From positions 1 to 47,960 of the forward strand of contig DASSDL010000089.1 in assembly GCA_035697145.1 (NCBI GenBank): a stretch of DNA of 47,960 nt. Reading direction: 5' to 3'. The notes beneath the pieces were generated by a model that was given only the letters and a program-made list of their open reading frames with translations, made no database searches and was not told the DNA's origin. Made by a program: the position numbers and the translations under genes. The stretch comes from DASQUK01 sp035697145. GTDB taxonomy: Bacteria > Actinomycetota > Acidimicrobiia > Acidimicrobiales > VFJN01. The stretch's first letter is position 1; each line of letters begins with the position of its first letter. Of this stretch, positions 17,024 to 25,825 are shown in pieces.

Positions 17024-17977
17024 CTAATCGCCAGTGTGAACGCCGAGCGGGCAGTCGCCCACCATGTGGAGGAGGCTGTGATCAGTTGAGACGCTGCACC
17101 CCAGCAGCCCGACCGCGGCAACGACCGCAAGCCCGGCCAGCGGCGCGAAGGCGACAATCCGCTGACGAAGACTCGGATTGGCGGAGGGCGTCGCCAGGGC
17201 GTCGAGCCGCGCCAGCAGGGTGAAGGCGGCAGTGAACGCAGGCACGGGCCCCAGCATCGTCTCGGTGGTCTTCAACAGCGCACGGCGGGTGGCCTCGCGG
17301 GCGCCCGGCCGCTCGGCTGCCTCCTCGTCGGCCGATCGCTCGATACTCAGGCGGAGTGCGGCGGTACTCGCCCGTAAGCCCGGGATCCAGCCGAAAGTCG
17401 CATCGACCACGCCGGCGAGCACGAGGTCGCGATAGTGCCGGTTCCGGAGATGCGCCAACTCGTGCCTGATCACGGCGTCGAGCTCGTCCGAGCCCAACAC
17501 TCTCGTCAAGCCGCGGGAGACGACGACCTGGGCCGGCGAACCGGGTGTGGCGTACGCCACGACGGCATCCGTCGGGAGAACGACCAGGGTCGCGTCGGAC
17601 AGGGGCGTGTGGTTCCCGAACCACCGGTCGATCCGGGCCGCGCGTTGCAGGCGGCACGATCGTCGGTGGGCGGCGCCGGCGACGGCGAAGAGGGCAACGC
17701 CGATGGTGAGGCTCGCCGCGCCGGTGAGCGCACCGCCGGGAGCAGCGGGGCCGAGCAGGTGATGGCACACTTCGGCGACGGATTCGACGCCCGCCGCATA
17801 GACGACCAGCGGCACCGCGGCAAGGACGAGGCCGAGGGCGACCATCACGAAGCCGAGGCGGATCGACACCCGGTTCATCGCACGCCAATCGCTCGCCCGG
17901 AGATGCCGTCCCCGGGAAGCCACAACGCCGGGCAGCACCAGCAGCGCCACGCCGGTGAGCAGCAGGACCACGCTCAT
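17024..17977 (-). CDS. M56/BlaR1-like membrane metallopeptidase
   Basis: A 317-residue membrane protease with zinc motif HELAH in DELDAVIRHELAHLRNRHY and a downstream acidic residue in IERSADEEAAE. Membrane segments are at the N-terminus (VVLLLTGVALLVLPGVV), near VMVALGLVLAAVPLVVYAAG, at ASLTIGVALFAVAG and at the end (LAGLAVVAAVGLLGC). It lacks the penicillin-sensor domain of BlaR1. It overlaps the BlaI-type gene by 4 bp (ATGA), so the pair probably works as in bla/mec-like systems, with the protease inactivating the repressor. The signal is unknown; metal stress is a guess from context. Confidence 0.82.
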   Translation of the reverse strand: MSVVLLLTGVALLVLPGVVASRGRHLRASDWRAMNRVSIRLGFVMVALGLVLAAVPLVVYAAGVESVAEVCHHLLGPAAPGGALTGAASLTIGVALFAVAGAAHRRSCRLQRAARIDRWFGNHTPLSDATLVVLPTDAVVAYATPGSPAQVVVSRGLTRVLGSDELDAVIRHELAHLRNRHYRDLVLAGVVDATFGWIPGLRASTAALRLSIERSADEEAAERPGAREATRRALLKTTETMLGPVPAFTAAFTLLARLDALATPSANPSLRQRIVAFAPLAGLAVVAAVGLLGCSVSTDHSLLHMVGDCPLGVHTGD

Positions 17978-18372
17978 CGGCTGGAGCGGGCCTGCCGGAG
18001 GACGGTACGCAGCTCGTCCACCTGCTCGGCCGGCAGCGACTCGACGAAGTGGGTGAGCGCGAGCGAGGCGTCGCCAGCCGATGTGAGCGCATCGTTCATA
18101 CGTTCCGCAGCCCGCTGGTCACGCGACACTCGGGGCCGGTAGGCGAACGCCCGACCGGCCGGCTCGCGCTCGAGCAGCCCCTTCTTGCAGAGGCGGACCA
18201 GGATGGTCATGGTCGTCGTGTAGGCAAGCTTCCGCCCCTTGCTCAACTTGTCGTGAACCTGGCGGGGCGTCACCGGCCCCTCGGCGCCCCACACCACATC
18301 CAGCACCTGGTTCTCCAGCTCACCCCTGCCGAGCCGCGTCACGGAGACGCAGGGTACCGCCGGAGCGGTCAC
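17974..18372 (-). CDS. BlaI/MecI/CopY-family repressor
   Basis: A 132-residue winged-helix repressor: GELENQVLDVVWGAEGPVTP, then QVHDKLSKGRKLAYTTTMTI and LVRLCKKGLLEREPAGRAFA. The partner M56 peptidase is next in the operon. The start is GTG 18372, with an alternative GTG ten codons later; neither has a clear ribosome site. A 10-bp palindrome ACCCATGGGT (18440-18449) lies upstream and could be part of an operator. Confidence 0.8.
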   Translation of the reverse strand: MTAPAVPCVSVTRLGRGELENQVLDVVWGAEGPVTPRQVHDKLSKGRKLAYTTTMTILVRLCKKGLLEREPAGRAFAYRPRVSRDQRAAERMNDALTSAGDASLALTHFVESLPAEQVDELRTVLRQARSSR

Positions 18373-18659
18373 CCGATGTCGTCACAGCCACAGCCCTGAT
18401 CTCCAGGGACGGGCCGGCGTCAAGCCCATCATCAAACAGACCCATGGGTAGTTTGCTTGCTTTATCCGTCTCCACGTCGTGGGCCAACGTCGTTGCCGAC
18501 GCGCTCCCGGGCTGAGATCCAAAGAGGACACTTCGGGGTGGCCTGACCCAGCGGCCAGAGAGCACCGGACCGCACCGGATTCGTCCTGCAGAGCCCGCGG
18601 CAGCGGTTCGGACGCAGGCGACCCGGCTCCGATATGCCCTCCCCGCCCGGACCCGGTAA
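18373..18659. other. Upstream region of the BlaI-M56 operon
   Basis: No gene is seen. It should hold the operon promoter. The only structure found is the ACCCATGGGT palindrome at 18440-18449, next to an AT-richer stretch (GTTTGCTTGCTTTATCC). Evidence for an operator is weak. Confidence 0.3.
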
Positions 18660-18680
18660 GGGGGCGGGGAACCCGCCCCC
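18660..18680 (-). terminator. GC-rich hairpin downstream of the LVIVD gene
   Basis: GGGGGCGGG-GAA-CCCGCCCCC is a perfect 9-bp stem with a 3-nt loop, 30 bp after the stop of the leftward LVIVD gene. There is no T tract, as is common for actinobacterial terminators. Confidence 0.55.
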
Positions 18681-18709
18681 CTCCGGATGTTTCGGATCGG
18701 CGAGTCAGC

Positions 18710-20635
18710 TCAGGGGTCTCTGAAGATCCAGAGGCCGCTGTCGCGGTCGCTGCCGAGGATGTAGGTGAGGCCGTCTTCGCCGATGAACGTCTCCACCCCC
18801 CAGAAGTCGTTGCCTTCGGGATCGAGGTAGCCACCCACCTCGACGAGCTCACACGTGGTGTTGTCCGCCGGGTCGGCACACTGGATCTGAATCGCGCGCA
18901 ACCCGCCCGAGTAGTACGACAGGTAGGCGAGCGACGGGTCCTGCGGATCGACTGCCACCTCGTGCACGCTCAGGTCGCCGAACCCGAACGCGAAGGCCGG
19001 ATCGTGCGCCTCGGGGATCGCGAAGGTGTCGAGCTCCTCCAGCGTCGCGGCGTCGAAGAGGTGGACGTAACCCCATCCGTCGAAGATGGACCCGACCTCG
19101 ATCTCGGCGCCGATGGTGCCGATCGGGAGGTTCTCGGGGTAGCTCCACAACGCCGGGTCGAACGGCTCCAGGTTGAACAGCCGGTGGAACGCATCGTGGG
19201 TGGTGCACACGGCCACGATCTCGTCCACGAAGGCACCCGAGCCGCAGAACGGCTCGCCGCCGGCGGCCTCGCCGGTGTGGTGGTTGACGAACACGACCGC
19301 ATCCCAGCCGGCCAGGGCGGCTTCGTGGGCCTTCTCACCCGGGAAGCACGCCTCCTCGGGGGCGCTCGGGTCGCCGACCGGGCCACGCTGGACGACGAGG
19401 ATCGTCTCCTCGCCGGGCTCGAGCGACTCCAGGTAACCGGGGATACTCTCGGGCGTGGGAACCGGTTCCGAGTCGGGGCACGCGTACCCGCCGTAGACGA
19501 CCGGGCCGTTGAGGGTCAGGTCGGGGAGGATGGCCGGGGCCTGGCCGCCGGGCACGATCACCGACGGATAGGCACCCGCGAAGGGACCGCTGGTGATCGC
19601 GAACTCGTCGGTGCGGTACGGCGCGAAGTCCTCGTCGGTGCCGATGAAGAACCGGTTGTCGATCGTGAACTCCGCCTGGTGCGCGTTCCCCTCGGGCGTG
19701 AGCGCCACCCCAAACGACTCCAACAGCTCGGGGTCGATGGCGGCGAAGTCGGTATCGCCCAGGAACACGGCGTTGGCCGGGTCGGTGACGTCCAGCAGGA
19801 CGTAGCCGCCGTCCCAATAGGAGAGCAGCATGATGAACCTGCCGTCGATCTCCTTGACGACCATGTCGTGCAGGAACGAGTCGGTCAGGCCGAGCTCCGG
19901 CTGGTCGACGTCGAAGTCGTTCAGGTCGTACTCGGCGATGAGCCGGGGCCGGTGCGGGTTGGTGATGTCGAGGATGTCGACGTCTGGGAACTCCTCGTTG
20001 TCCGTCATCACCAGGTAGGCCCGGTCGCCCGCGTCCCACGCGAACGCACTGTGGATCTCGTTGGCGTCCATGCTGCCCGGGCTGCGGTCACCGAAGTGCT
20101 CGGAGAGCTTCTTCGGGTTGAGGGGATCGGTGACGTCCCATAGCGACACGCCGCCCTTGGCGTTCTTGCCGCAGGCCTCGTTGTTCATGACCAGGACATC
20201 GCCGCTGAACTGGCTGGTGGTGATCTCGACGACCTGCATGCCCTCGCCGGGGCGGGTGTCCTGATGCGAGGGGATGAACCCCACCAACTCCGCCGAGTCG
20301 GGATCGGTCTCGATGTCGGAGATGTCGATCACATAGGCACCGGCATCCGGGCTGGTCTGGCCGCCCGTCTCCGGCCCCGCACAATCAGGCTCTCCCCAGT
20401 TGGCCAGGAACGCCGTGTTCCCGTCCGGCGACACCGTGACATCCGCGATCAGGTCCGGCGTGTCGGTCACGTCGACCACATCGAGCAGGTCGATCTTCCC
20501 GAACTCGCCGGTGCCGATTAGATGCCCTTCGTCGGTGCCGTGCTGGCCGTCCGGATCCGCTGCCGCGGGAGCCGCACTGAGAGCCGCCAACGCCAACGCG
20601 CTGACACACACGACTATCGCTCTGCGTCTTTGCAT
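18710..20635 (-). CDS. Secreted LVIVD-repeat beta-propeller protein with a PA-like insert
   Basis: A 641-residue exported protein. The signal peptide is RRAIVVCVSALALAALSAAP followed by AAADP. Repeated LVIVD-type blades include GKIDLLDVVDVTDTPDLIAD, GGVSLWDVTDPLNPKKLSEH, DVDILDITNPHRPRLIAEYD and GGYVLLDVTDPANAVFLGDT. In the second half a protease-associated-like domain with PAIL-to-VVFVNHHTGE and paired cysteines is inserted, and the propeller then closes with LGSDRDSGLWIFRDP. ATG 20635 has a GGGGGAAGAGG ribosome site. Function unknown; probably surface binding. A shorter relative lies at 22650-24047. Confidence 0.8.
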   Translation of the reverse strand: MQRRRAIVVCVSALALAALSAAPAAADPDGQHGTDEGHLIGTGEFGKIDLLDVVDVTDTPDLIADVTVSPDGNTAFLANWGEPDCAGPETGGQTSPDAGAYVIDISDIETDPDSAELVGFIPSHQDTRPGEGMQVVEITTSQFSGDVLVMNNEACGKNAKGGVSLWDVTDPLNPKKLSEHFGDRSPGSMDANEIHSAFAWDAGDRAYLVMTDNEEFPDVDILDITNPHRPRLIAEYDLNDFDVDQPELGLTDSFLHDMVVKEIDGRFIMLLSYWDGGYVLLDVTDPANAVFLGDTDFAAIDPELLESFGVALTPEGNAHQAEFTIDNRFFIGTDEDFAPYRTDEFAITSGPFAGAYPSVIVPGGQAPAILPDLTLNGPVVYGGYACPDSEPVPTPESIPGYLESLEPGEETILVVQRGPVGDPSAPEEACFPGEKAHEAALAGWDAVVFVNHHTGEAAGGEPFCGSGAFVDEIVAVCTTHDAFHRLFNLEPFDPALWSYPENLPIGTIGAEIEVGSIFDGWGYVHLFDAATLEELDTFAIPEAHDPAFAFGFGDLSVHEVAVDPQDPSLAYLSYYSGGLRAIQIQCADPADNTTCELVEVGGYLDPEGNDFWGVETFIGEDGLTYILGSDRDSGLWIFRDP

Positions 20636-20768
20636 CCTCTTCCCCCTTTGTCGGGAACACATCGCCGACGGTTCGGCCCGCCCGGTGCGCGGACCGACCA
20701 CGATGCTACGACATGATGTCGCAGGTTGCTCGATCTCGCCGATGAGGTCGGCCGGTCGTTCGTGACTG

Positions 20769-21353
20769 CTACTTGCGCAACGTGAACCGCACGACGAACG
20801 CGCCCAGGCTGGGCGTGAGGATCGCCTGCGCAACGGGAAGCTCGCGGACGGTGTCGCGCAGCTCCTTGAACGTCATCATCCGAAAGCGTGCCCCTTCGGC
20901 TTGATGTAGCGCCCGCATGGGCGCGGTCGAAAGCAGGTCGTAGGCGACCACGTGTCCACCGGGCCGCACCACCCTCACTGCCTCGGCGAGTGCCTTCTCC
21001 CACTCGATGGTGTGGTGGAGCATGATCCAGGCCAGCACGACGTCGAAGGCGTCGTCGGCGAAGGGGAGGGCGGTCGCATCGGCTTGGCGGGCAGTAGAGC
21101 GCTCGGCGTACGGCATGAGCCGTCTTTCGGCGGAGGCCACCATGTCGGGGTCGACGTCGGTGGCGGTCATCGTGATGCCGGGATAGGCGGCGAGGAGCTC
21201 GGTGGCCATGGCTCCGCTTCCGGCACCGATCTCGAGTACGTGACCGCCGGGGTGGACGCCCTGGAGTGCCCATGGGAGGAGGATCCGGCGAGCCAGGAAC
21301 CGCCACGGGGCGCTGCGGCAGAAGACGGACTCGAACGGCGACATGGTGGGCAT
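20769..21353 (-). CDS. Class I SAM-dependent methyltransferase
   Basis: A 194-residue methyltransferase. Motif I is GGHVLEIGAGSGAMATELLA, the acidic end of strand 2 is TATDVDPDMV, and the post-I region is RQADATALPFADDAFDVVLA, as in UbiE/Methyltransf_11 proteins. ATG 21353 has GGAGG 7 bp upstream. A broken copy of the first third lies at 12369-12560. The substrate is unknown. Confidence 0.82.
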   Translation of the reverse strand: MPTMSPFESVFCRSAPWRFLARRILLPWALQGVHPGGHVLEIGAGSGAMATELLAAYPGITMTATDVDPDMVASAERRLMPYAERSTARQADATALPFADDAFDVVLAWIMLHHTIEWEKALAEAVRVVRPGGHVVAYDLLSTAPMRALHQAEGARFRMMTFKELRDTVRELPVAQAILTPSLGAFVVRFTLRK

Positions 21354-21485
21354 GGCGTCAACCTCCGAGTGCTGGTGCCGGTCAGGTCGTCCAGGCGGAG
21401 GTGAGGGTGGCATGGAGCACCCGGCCGTGCCAGGCGGGTGGCTGGGCGGGCCCTCGCTGGCCCTTCTGCGAATCGAACTCGACCG

Positions 21486-21730
21486 CTATGTCTGTGCCAG
21501 GCGAACGGCCGTGCCGCTCGTGCTGCCCACGAGCTCTGAGCCGTTGCCGATCGTCTCGTAGTCGAGGTCCACGGTGATGACCGCGTCAGCGCCGCGGGTG
21601 GTGGCCTCCGCTTCCATCTCGCTGAGGGCGATGTCCCGTGCCCGCTTCAACTCGCGCTCATAGGCCCGCAGAACGCCCGCCGACGATGTCTCGTATTCCG
21701 GCGAACACGTCCGCGTGACTACTCCGGGAC
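21486..21730 (-). pseudogene. YbjQ-family (heavy-metal-binding domain) remnant
   Basis: The 3' part reads LKRARDIALSEMEAEATTRG, ADAVITVDLDYETIG and SGTAVRLAQT, the C-terminal half of YbjQ/PF01906 proteins. Upstream the match continues in another frame with FAGIRDIVGGRSAG, so a frameshift lies near 21685. The N-terminus is replaced by livG remnant sequence. It is broken and probably not functional. Confidence 0.6.
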
Positions 21731-21834
21731 GCGGCCGTAGGCGATAGAGGGTGCCCAGCGCCAGGCCCGCACCTGTCAAACGCCCTCGCGCGCCCTCCCT
21801 TCGCCCCCCTGACGCTCTTCTTTCGCCCTCCCCC

Positions 21835-22487
21835 TGCCTGATGACCGACTGGGCCAGCGCCGGGTTCACCCCCGCCATCGGCTCGTCGAGCATCACCAGC
21901 TGGGGCTGCACCATGAGGGCGCGGGCCATCTCCAGCAGCTTGCGCTGCCCACCGGAGCGTGCCGGCGAACTCGTTGCGCATGTGGGCGAGGTTGAACCGC
22001 TCGAGCAGCACCTCCGCCGCTCCTGGATCTCCCGCTCCTGGTCGCGCCACAGCGGGCGCAACAGCGCCCGGAAGAAGTTCTCGCCCACCTGACCGGTCGC
22101 GCCCAGCTTCATGTTCTCGATCACCGACAGGCGCGACAGGGCCTTCGTCAGCTGGAACGTCCGCACCATGCCGCGGCGCTCCACGCGGTGCCCGGGGAGG
22201 CCGGTGATGTCGTCGCCGGCGAACGACCACGTCCCGGTATCGGCCTAGTCGAAGCCGGTGAGGACGTTGAAGAAGGTGGTCTTGCCGGCGCCTTTGTGTC
22301 CGATGAGCGCCGTGATCGACCCGCGCTGGAGCTCGACGTGGTTGACGTTGACCGCCACCAGGCCGCCGGAGCGACGCGTGACGCTGTCGGCAACGAGGAT
22401 GGGATCGGGCTTGGGCGAGCCCGGTTCCTCGGCCACCGCCTCGAACGGGTCGACCGCGATCTTGGTGAACGTCGCGCCGGTACTCAT
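21835..22487 (-). pseudogene. livG: Broken LivG-type branched-chain amino acid ABC ATPase
   Basis: The start gives SITALIGHKGAGKTTFFNVL followed by TGFD and an in-frame TAG at 22245-22247. The sequence then continues with FQLTKALSRLSVIENMKLGA. A frame change leads to EVLLERFNLAHMRNEFAGTL, another lies inside the SGGQRK signature, and MARALMVQPQLVMLDEPMAG carries the Walker B. Homology ends after VNPALAQSVIRQ, where a G-rich stretch joins it to the ybjQ remnant. The Walker A has H-K-G in place of the usual P-N-G. Several independent lesions make this a true pseudogene. Confidence 0.75.
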
Positions 22488-22649
22488 CGCGCATCCAACT
22501 TGAGCTCACGCCGATCGCCGAACATGCCCTGAGGCTACGTTGGGCGCGGTTGTCCCGGGTGCTCGCCTGAAGGGACCTGGCCTAAAGCCACCGCTATCGC
22601 GCACCACCCCGATAGTTGCTTGATGCATTGATACGCAGCGTCACGCGGG

Positions 22650-24047
22650 TCACCCGGTTCGGCGCAGGATCCAGAGTCCCGAGTTCATGTCGCTGGCGTA
22701 GATGAGCCCGGTGTCGGCGTCGTACGCAACGCCCCACACTTGGGGGGTGTTGGTGAGCACCCCGCGCTGCGATGGCTTCACCGGGTTCTGCGCGGCCGGC
22801 GGGACGAAGTACGCGACCTCACGAGGGTGGCTCGGGTCGCTGGCGTCGACCACCCGGATCCCATCGGAGTACCACGAGAGCAGAACATCGGTGCCCACCA
22901 CGAGCGGATTGTGGATGACGTAGTCACCGGCAGCCTGGTCGTTGGTGCCGATCGAGTTCGGCGTCCGGTACTCACCGATCTGCACCGGCGCCGCTAGATC
23001 GGAGTAGTCATAGACCCGCATGTAGCCGAAACCCTTCTCGGTCTCAGGACCGGAGACCTTGCAGAAGTCCTCGTCGGCGGTGAACAGCAACGCCCGTGCG
23101 TCGTCGTAGCTGGCCGAGTGGGCATCCCCGTCGGCGTTGGCCGGATAGACGGTGTGACCGAGCAGCGCCGGGGTCGCGGGGTCGGAGACATCGAGAGCGA
23201 CGAAGCCCGAGTCCCAGTACGAGACGAACACCAAGGTCCCATCGTCGGAGGGTTCGGCCGAGTGCCCATAGATCGGGTCGGGGTCACAGCCGAGCCCGGG
23301 CCCCAGCGGTCCACCCGCATCGTTGACCACGCCCCAGTCGGACACCTCGAACGGGGCCCGGGGATCGGTGATGTCGATGAGCCGGAAGTCGCCCCTGCCG
23401 GCCTGGTCGCGGCGGCCGCTGGGCGAGACCTCGTCGGGGTACTCGCTGGTGGGCACCGAGACGTAGGCGAAGGTCCGGCCGAGGTCGGGCCGGTGCTCGA
23501 TCTCGAACTCGTGCAGGCCAGGCGTGCAGCACCCGGTGTTCAACGTGCCGAGCAGCTGCGGGCTTGTGGGGTCGGTGACATCCCACAGCATGAGACCCCG
23601 GAAGAAGTTCGTGTCGTACCGCGACCCGCCGCACACTTGGATGCCGGCGGCGGCGATGTCACGACCCACGAGCGGGCCCGAGGGAGCGGTGTAGGCGACG
23701 ACATCCTCGGCCGACGTACCCGCCGGGTTCTGGAGGTGGGACACGACCGCCGGGTCGGCAGGATCGCCGACGTCGAGGACGGCGACACCGCTGTTGGGCT
23801 CCTCCGGGCAGAAACGCGTGTTGCCCGTCGCCCAATCGGTGAAACCCCAATGCCCCACGTAGGCCACTCCGTTGTGGACGAACACGTCACCGTTGAAGCC
23901 CCGGCCGCCCAGGTCGTTGTGGCCGACGACCTCCATGTTCAACGCCGAACCGGCCTTGGGCGGGTCGGCGGCGCCCGGCATGGCGGTGACCATGAGGACC
24001 AGAAACAGCGCAACTACAAGCCTCAGGGATCTGGTTGCACGACCCAC
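22650..24047 (-). CDS. Secreted LVIVD-repeat protein
   Basis: A 465-residue exported propeller-like protein. The signal peptide is RSLRLVVALFLVLMVTAMPG with AADPP. Blades include GVAVLDVGDPADPAVVSHLQ, GLMLWDVTDPTSPQLLGTLN, DFRLIDITDPRAPFEVSDWG, GFVALDVSDPATPALLGHTV and GIRVVDASDPSHPREVAYFV. It ends IYASDMNSGLWILRRTG, close to the end of the larger LVIVD protein. GTG 24047 is chosen because GGAAGGGGG lies just upstream; the longer frame to 24107 has no such site. Function unknown. Confidence 0.8.
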   Translation of the reverse strand: MGRATRSLRLVVALFLVLMVTAMPGAADPPKAGSALNMEVVGHNDLGGRGFNGDVFVHNGVAYVGHWGFTDWATGNTRFCPEEPNSGVAVLDVGDPADPAVVSHLQNPAGTSAEDVVAYTAPSGPLVGRDIAAAGIQVCGGSRYDTNFFRGLMLWDVTDPTSPQLLGTLNTGCCTPGLHEFEIEHRPDLGRTFAYVSVPTSEYPDEVSPSGRRDQAGRGDFRLIDITDPRAPFEVSDWGVVNDAGGPLGPGLGCDPDPIYGHSAEPSDDGTLVFVSYWDSGFVALDVSDPATPALLGHTVYPANADGDAHSASYDDARALLFTADEDFCKVSGPETEKGFGYMRVYDYSDLAAPVQIGEYRTPNSIGTNDQAAGDYVIHNPLVVGTDVLLSWYSDGIRVVDASDPSHPREVAYFVPPAAQNPVKPSQRGVLTNTPQVWGVAYDADTGLIYASDMNSGLWILRRTG

Positions 24048-24177
24048 GAGCGGCCCCCTTCCGATCGCCGTACAGGCGAGCGCGAACCTTAATCGGCTCG
24101 GATCCATTGCGGAGCCGCCAGGCCCATCGCCGCTACCTGTAACGACTGACGGCGCCGGTTCACGCCTCCCAACTGGC

Positions 24178-24519
24178 CTATCTGAGCGCCACGATGTAGA
24201 GCCCGAAGTTGATGTCGCTCAGGCAGATCCGGTCGCCGTCGACGTGCACACCCCACACGAAGGGGAAGGGCGCGTCCCGGGCACCGACGCCGACGGATGC
24301 CCCCGTGGGATCGCGCGTGGGCGGTGGTCGGAAAGACGCGATCTCCCGGGGAGTGGCCGGATTCGAGATGTCGACGACCCGCAACCCGTCCGAGCACCAG
24401 CTCAGGTAGAGCGTCGTACCACGGATCTCGGGATTGTGCGCCGAGTAGAACGCATCCGTCTTGTTGGTGAGCGAGTGCGGTGTGGCGTAGTCGCTCAGGT
24501 GACCGGGTGCCGCCGGATC
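24178..24519 (-). pseudogene. 3' fragment of a third LVIVD-repeat gene
   Basis: The fragment reads LSDYATPHSLTNKTDAFYSA, then LYLSWCSDGLRVVDISNPAT and ends ICLSDINFGLYIVALR. These match the last blades of the neighbouring LVIVD protein (SWYSDGIRVVDASDPSHP, SDMNSGLWIL). No signal peptide or N-terminal blades exist; the sequence above 24519 belongs to another gene remnant. A deletion has probably removed the 5' two thirds. Confidence 0.65.
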
Positions 24520-24596
24520 CACCGCCGACCCCAGCCGCCGCGTCGGACAGGCGCGACGACAGCACGTCCCGCACGCCATCCGGTCGCTCCGTCCCG

Positions 24597-24869
24597 CTAG
24601 CGGCGCTCTGCATCATCAACAGGCCGCCAAGGGCATTCCCACCCAGCGCGGAACACGACCGTGGTACGCGGCCGAGCCCCGAGGTAGGGAGCTTGCGGCC
24701 GTGCCCTCGGGCGACGAACCCGACCACGGGCCCTCCGGTCACCGGGTGGTCGAGGACACCGACGTTCACCACGGACGCCACGGGCGAGCCGTCGGCGCGC
24801 TGGACGATGACGGCGGCCAGTCCGCTCTCCTTCGGCGAGCTCACGGACGCGCTCAAGGTCAAGTGCCAC
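24597..24869 (-). pseudogene. Frameshifted PPOX/F420-type oxidoreductase fragment
   Basis: Three frames give a split-barrel flavin or F420 protein N-terminus: MALDLERVRELAEGE from GTG 24869, then GLAAVIVQRADGSPVASVVN and GGPVVGFVARG, then RPRTTVVFRAGWE. Two shifts (near 24825 and 24693) break it, and the C-terminal half is missing. Its start overlaps the tetR stop by 11 bp, so it was once the second gene of a tetR operon. Confidence 0.55.
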
Positions 24870-25440
24870 CGGGGCGGAGGCCGGCGAGGGTGACGGCGAC
24901 GAGCCGCCGCACCGCGGCTTTCGATGGCACGGTGCTGCTGGCGGTGAGGGCGTGGAGGCAGTAGCCGGCTAGCTCGTCGGCGGTGACGTCGTCACGAACC
25001 TCACCGGCGCCCGCTGCCTTGACGATGAGGTCGCGGAACAGCTGGCGTAGGTGGTGCTCAGCGTGGGCGACATGGGGATCGCGGTGCATGACGGCGGCGA
25101 GCTCTGTGTCGCGGTGCGCCCGGTACTCGTGGAGGATGAGCGCATAGGTCTCGAGGACGGCATGGAGCTGCTCGCCGGGCCCGCCGGCTTGCTGGCGGGC
25201 CGCTTCGAGCCGGTCGAGATGGCTGGCGATCTGGCGTTCGTGCCAGGCCAACAGGATGGCTTCGACGTCGGGGAAGTACTTGTACAGGGTGGCCCGGCCG
25301 ATACTGGTAGCCTCGGCGATCTGGGACATGGTGACCGACAGGACGCCGTGTTCGGCGACGAGCGCGCCGGTGGTGTCCAGCACGGCGTCTCGGACCTCTC
25401 GACGGTGCGTCTCGATGGTCTGGGTCCAAAGCCGCGGCAT
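24859..25440 (-). CDS. TetR-family repressor
   Basis: A 193-residue TetR regulator. The DNA-binding helix-turn-helix is TMSQIAEATSIGRATLYKYF, followed by PDVEAILLAWHERQIASHL. The C-terminal ligand domain is family-variable. ATG 25440 is preferred over TTG 25446. It is divergent from an ABC-2 exporter operon, and a perfect 15-bp palindrome in the shared promoter (25489-25503) is its likely operator. Confidence 0.88.
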   Translation of the reverse strand: MPRLWTQTIETHRREVRDAVLDTTGALVAEHGVLSVTMSQIAEATSIGRATLYKYFPDVEAILLAWHERQIASHLDRLEAARQQAGGPGEQLHAVLETYALILHEYRAHRDTELAAVMHRDPHVAHAEHHLRQLFRDLIVKAAGAGEVRDDVTADELAGYCLHALTASSTVPSKAAVRRLVAVTLAGLRPGGT

Positions 25441-25482
25441 CGCCAACAGAATACGGCTCGCGCACTAGCGCGACACGGTGAC

Positions 25483-25511
25483 TTGACAGAGACAGACTGT
25501 CTCGTAAACAG
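25483..25511 (+). promoter_or_regulatory. Promoter with embedded TetR operator, possibly leaderless
   Basis: TTGACA at 25483-25488 is a perfect -35 element. It is followed by the palindrome GAGACAG-A-CTGTCTC (25489-25503), which fills the spacer, and a -10-like TAAACA at 25505-25510. Transcription would start near 25517, within a few bases of the GTG at 25520, so the first gene is probably translated from a leaderless or nearly leaderless message. A repressor bound here would block RNA polymerase directly. Confidence 0.65.
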
Positions 25512-25519
25512 TGGGATTC

Positions 25520-25825
25520 GTGAGCGATCACGAGGATGGCGCCCATCGAGGGACGCGGTTGGCGGCGCGGGTCGACAAGATGCTCGCCGCCGGGCGGATC
25601 ACCGCCTCTGAGGCGGCCCGGGTGCAGGCCGCCTCAGAGGCGGGCGATGACGTCGAGCGGGTGGTGGGCGGGATCCGCCGCCGGCACGCCACAGAGTGGG
25701 TCGCCGTTGCGGTCGAGCAAGGCAGACTGAGCGAGCAGGAGGCCGCCGAGGTCCTGGGGGCCGTCGAGCGCGGCGACGACCCGGGGGACATCCGCCGTCT
25801 CTGCCAGCGCCGGAGGGGCGAGTGA
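25520..25825 (+). CDS. Small helical protein heading the ABC exporter operon
   Basis: A 101-residue protein. Two similar segments of the SHOCT type are visible: KMLAAGRITASEAARVQAAS and VEQGRLSEQEAAEVLGAVER. It is the first gene after the TetR-controlled promoter. GTG 25520 fits the predicted transcript start; GTG 25511 is an alternative but lies upstream of it. The stop overlaps the ABC ATPase start by 4 bp (GTGA). The family is not firmly recognised; a regulatory or adaptor role is an inference. Confidence 0.65.
   Translation: MSDHEDGAHRGTRLAARVDKMLAAGRITASEAARVQAASEAGDDVERVVGGIRRRHATEWVAVAVEQGRLSEQEAAEVLGAVERGDDPGDIRRLCQRRRGE

Noticed and set aside
21463..21483. A tRNA T-loop-like word (TTCGATT on the minus strand)
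   Set aside because: The flanking bases do not pair as a T stem and no anticodon or D arm is found nearby.
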